From an uncultured Lachnospiraceae bacterium (GTDB lineage Bacteria; Bacillota; Clostridia; Lachnospirales; Lachnospiraceae), in contig CADCPL010000054.1 in assembly GCA_902803305.1 (NCBI GenBank), positions 1-5,942 on the forward strand: a stretch of DNA of 5,942 nt, written 5' to 3'. This document shows positions 5,763-5,942 of this stretch, piece after piece. Within the stretch, counting starts at the first letter, position 1. Every line of letters begins with the position of its first letter. Position numbers and translations under genes: made by a program. Below the pieces are notes generated by a model. That model was not told the origin of the DNA. It searched no databases and saw only the letters and a program-made list of their open reading frames with translations.

Positions 5763-5924
5763 TCAGTTCTTCATTTTCTTTTTTAAAGCATCATTACGTT
5801 GTTTTTCTCTTTTTATACTATCCTTTGCCTTCTTCAATTTTTTCTGAAGTTCAACCTCCGGCCAATCCAAATCTTTTCCGCCCATAACATCACCTACCCT
5901 CTCCTGTACATTCTTATAATTCAT
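5763..5924 (-). CDS. Small lysine-rich coiled-coil protein, possibly frame-broken or partial
   Basis: A minus-strand frame open from the window edge; the first ATG is at 5924 (53 residues) and a second, MGGKDLDWPEVE, at 5885 (40 residues) has AGGTG 5 nt before it and may be the true start. If translation begins beyond the edge, the gene is partial. The protein is mostly a charged helix (KKLKKAKDSIKREKQRN). In this frame it ends abruptly as ALKKKMKN at 5763. In the -1 frame after the A run it continues as KKENEELKVQLAAKS, a natural extension of the coiled coil, and stops at 5737. The gene therefore either lost its frame by one base in the A run or uses -1 frameshifting there. It lies upstream of the DUF3990 promoter on the same strand. 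No family is recognised with confidence. Confidence 0.45.
   Translation of the reverse strand: MNYKNVQERVGDVMGGKDLDWPEVELQKKLKKAKDSIKREKQRNDALKKKMKN
5778..5787 (-). other. T TTA AAA AAG slippery run in the small coiled-coil gene
   Basis: Read in the gene's frame, GCT TTA AAA AAG holds two overlapping X XXY YYZ heptamers, T TTA AAA and A AAA AAG; the latter is the classic bacterial -1 slip site known from dnaX and IS elements. The coding signal moves to the -1 frame exactly here. Stimulatory elements are weak: there is no clear upstream Shine-Dalgarno, and only a short TTGG/CCAA stem (5744-5754) lies some 25 nt downstream. Confidence 0.35.
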
Positions 5925-5942
5925 AGTGTACTTGTATAGAAC

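Noticed and set aside
5669..5887. 72-codon plus-strand frame at the right edge
   Set aside because: It is antisense to the toxin promoter and the small coiled-coil gene; its Phe/Leu/Ser-rich translation is the mirror of the A-rich minus-strand coding sequence.
1..5942. CRISPR arrays, tRNA or rRNA genes, or insertion-sequence ends
   Set aside because: No regularly spaced direct repeats, no cloverleaf-like segment, no rRNA-like stretch and no transposase or terminal inverted repeats were seen. The slippery A AAA AAG run recalls IS3 elements, but no transposase reading frame follows it.

Overview
The window looks like an accessory, defence-flavoured stretch from an anaerobic Firmicute, most likely a Lachnospiraceae/Clostridia gut or rumen type. 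This is inferred from the protein families (an EFR1-type flavodoxin/ferredoxin protein, a DUF3990 plus HTH pair, a TIR/beta-propeller membrane protein), the strong AGGAGG-type ribosome binding sites, the consensus TATAAT promoters and the moderate GC content. No species can be named from sequence alone.

Layout, left to right. Positions 1-292 hold no convincing gene, only a good rho-independent terminator (126-162) facing the minus strand. An EFR1-family flavodoxin plus 2x[4Fe-4S] ferredoxin protein (293-1051, minus) is read leftward from a TGG-TATAAT extended -10 promoter. A 124-bp divergent gap separates it from a 1024-residue protein (1176-4250, plus). That protein has an N-terminal TIR domain with the expected catalytic glutamate, one membrane helix, a four-heptad coiled coil and a long WD40/PQQ-like beta-propeller region. 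A 103-bp convergent gap follows, with a weak terminator and a 32-bp imperfect palindrome. Next is a minus-strand two-gene operon: a DUF3990 ADP-ribosyltransferase-like protein (4976-5647) whose 3' end overlaps by 20 nt an HTH regulator (4354-4995). Upstream of the operon is a near-consensus promoter whose -10 box is bracketed by a perfect 11-bp inverted repeat; the proximal arm contains the toxin gene's Shine-Dalgarno. At the right edge is a small lysine-rich coiled-coil reading frame (5763-5924, minus) whose heptad pattern continues in the -1 frame after a T TTA AAA AAG run.

How it fits together (inference). The DUF3990/HTH pair reads as an autoregulated toxin-antitoxin module. The TIR protein reads as a single-chain sensor/effector: a propeller sensor, a coiled coil for oligomerisation and a TIR NADase. 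The positive-inside rule places the TIR domain in the cytoplasm and the propeller outside, a layout resembling Toll-like receptors. Two NAD+-using enzyme folds (TIR and ART) are therefore neighbours, but nothing in the sequence shows that they act together. The best candidates for something undescribed are the receptor-like TIR protein and the operator geometry of the DUF3990/HTH operon.
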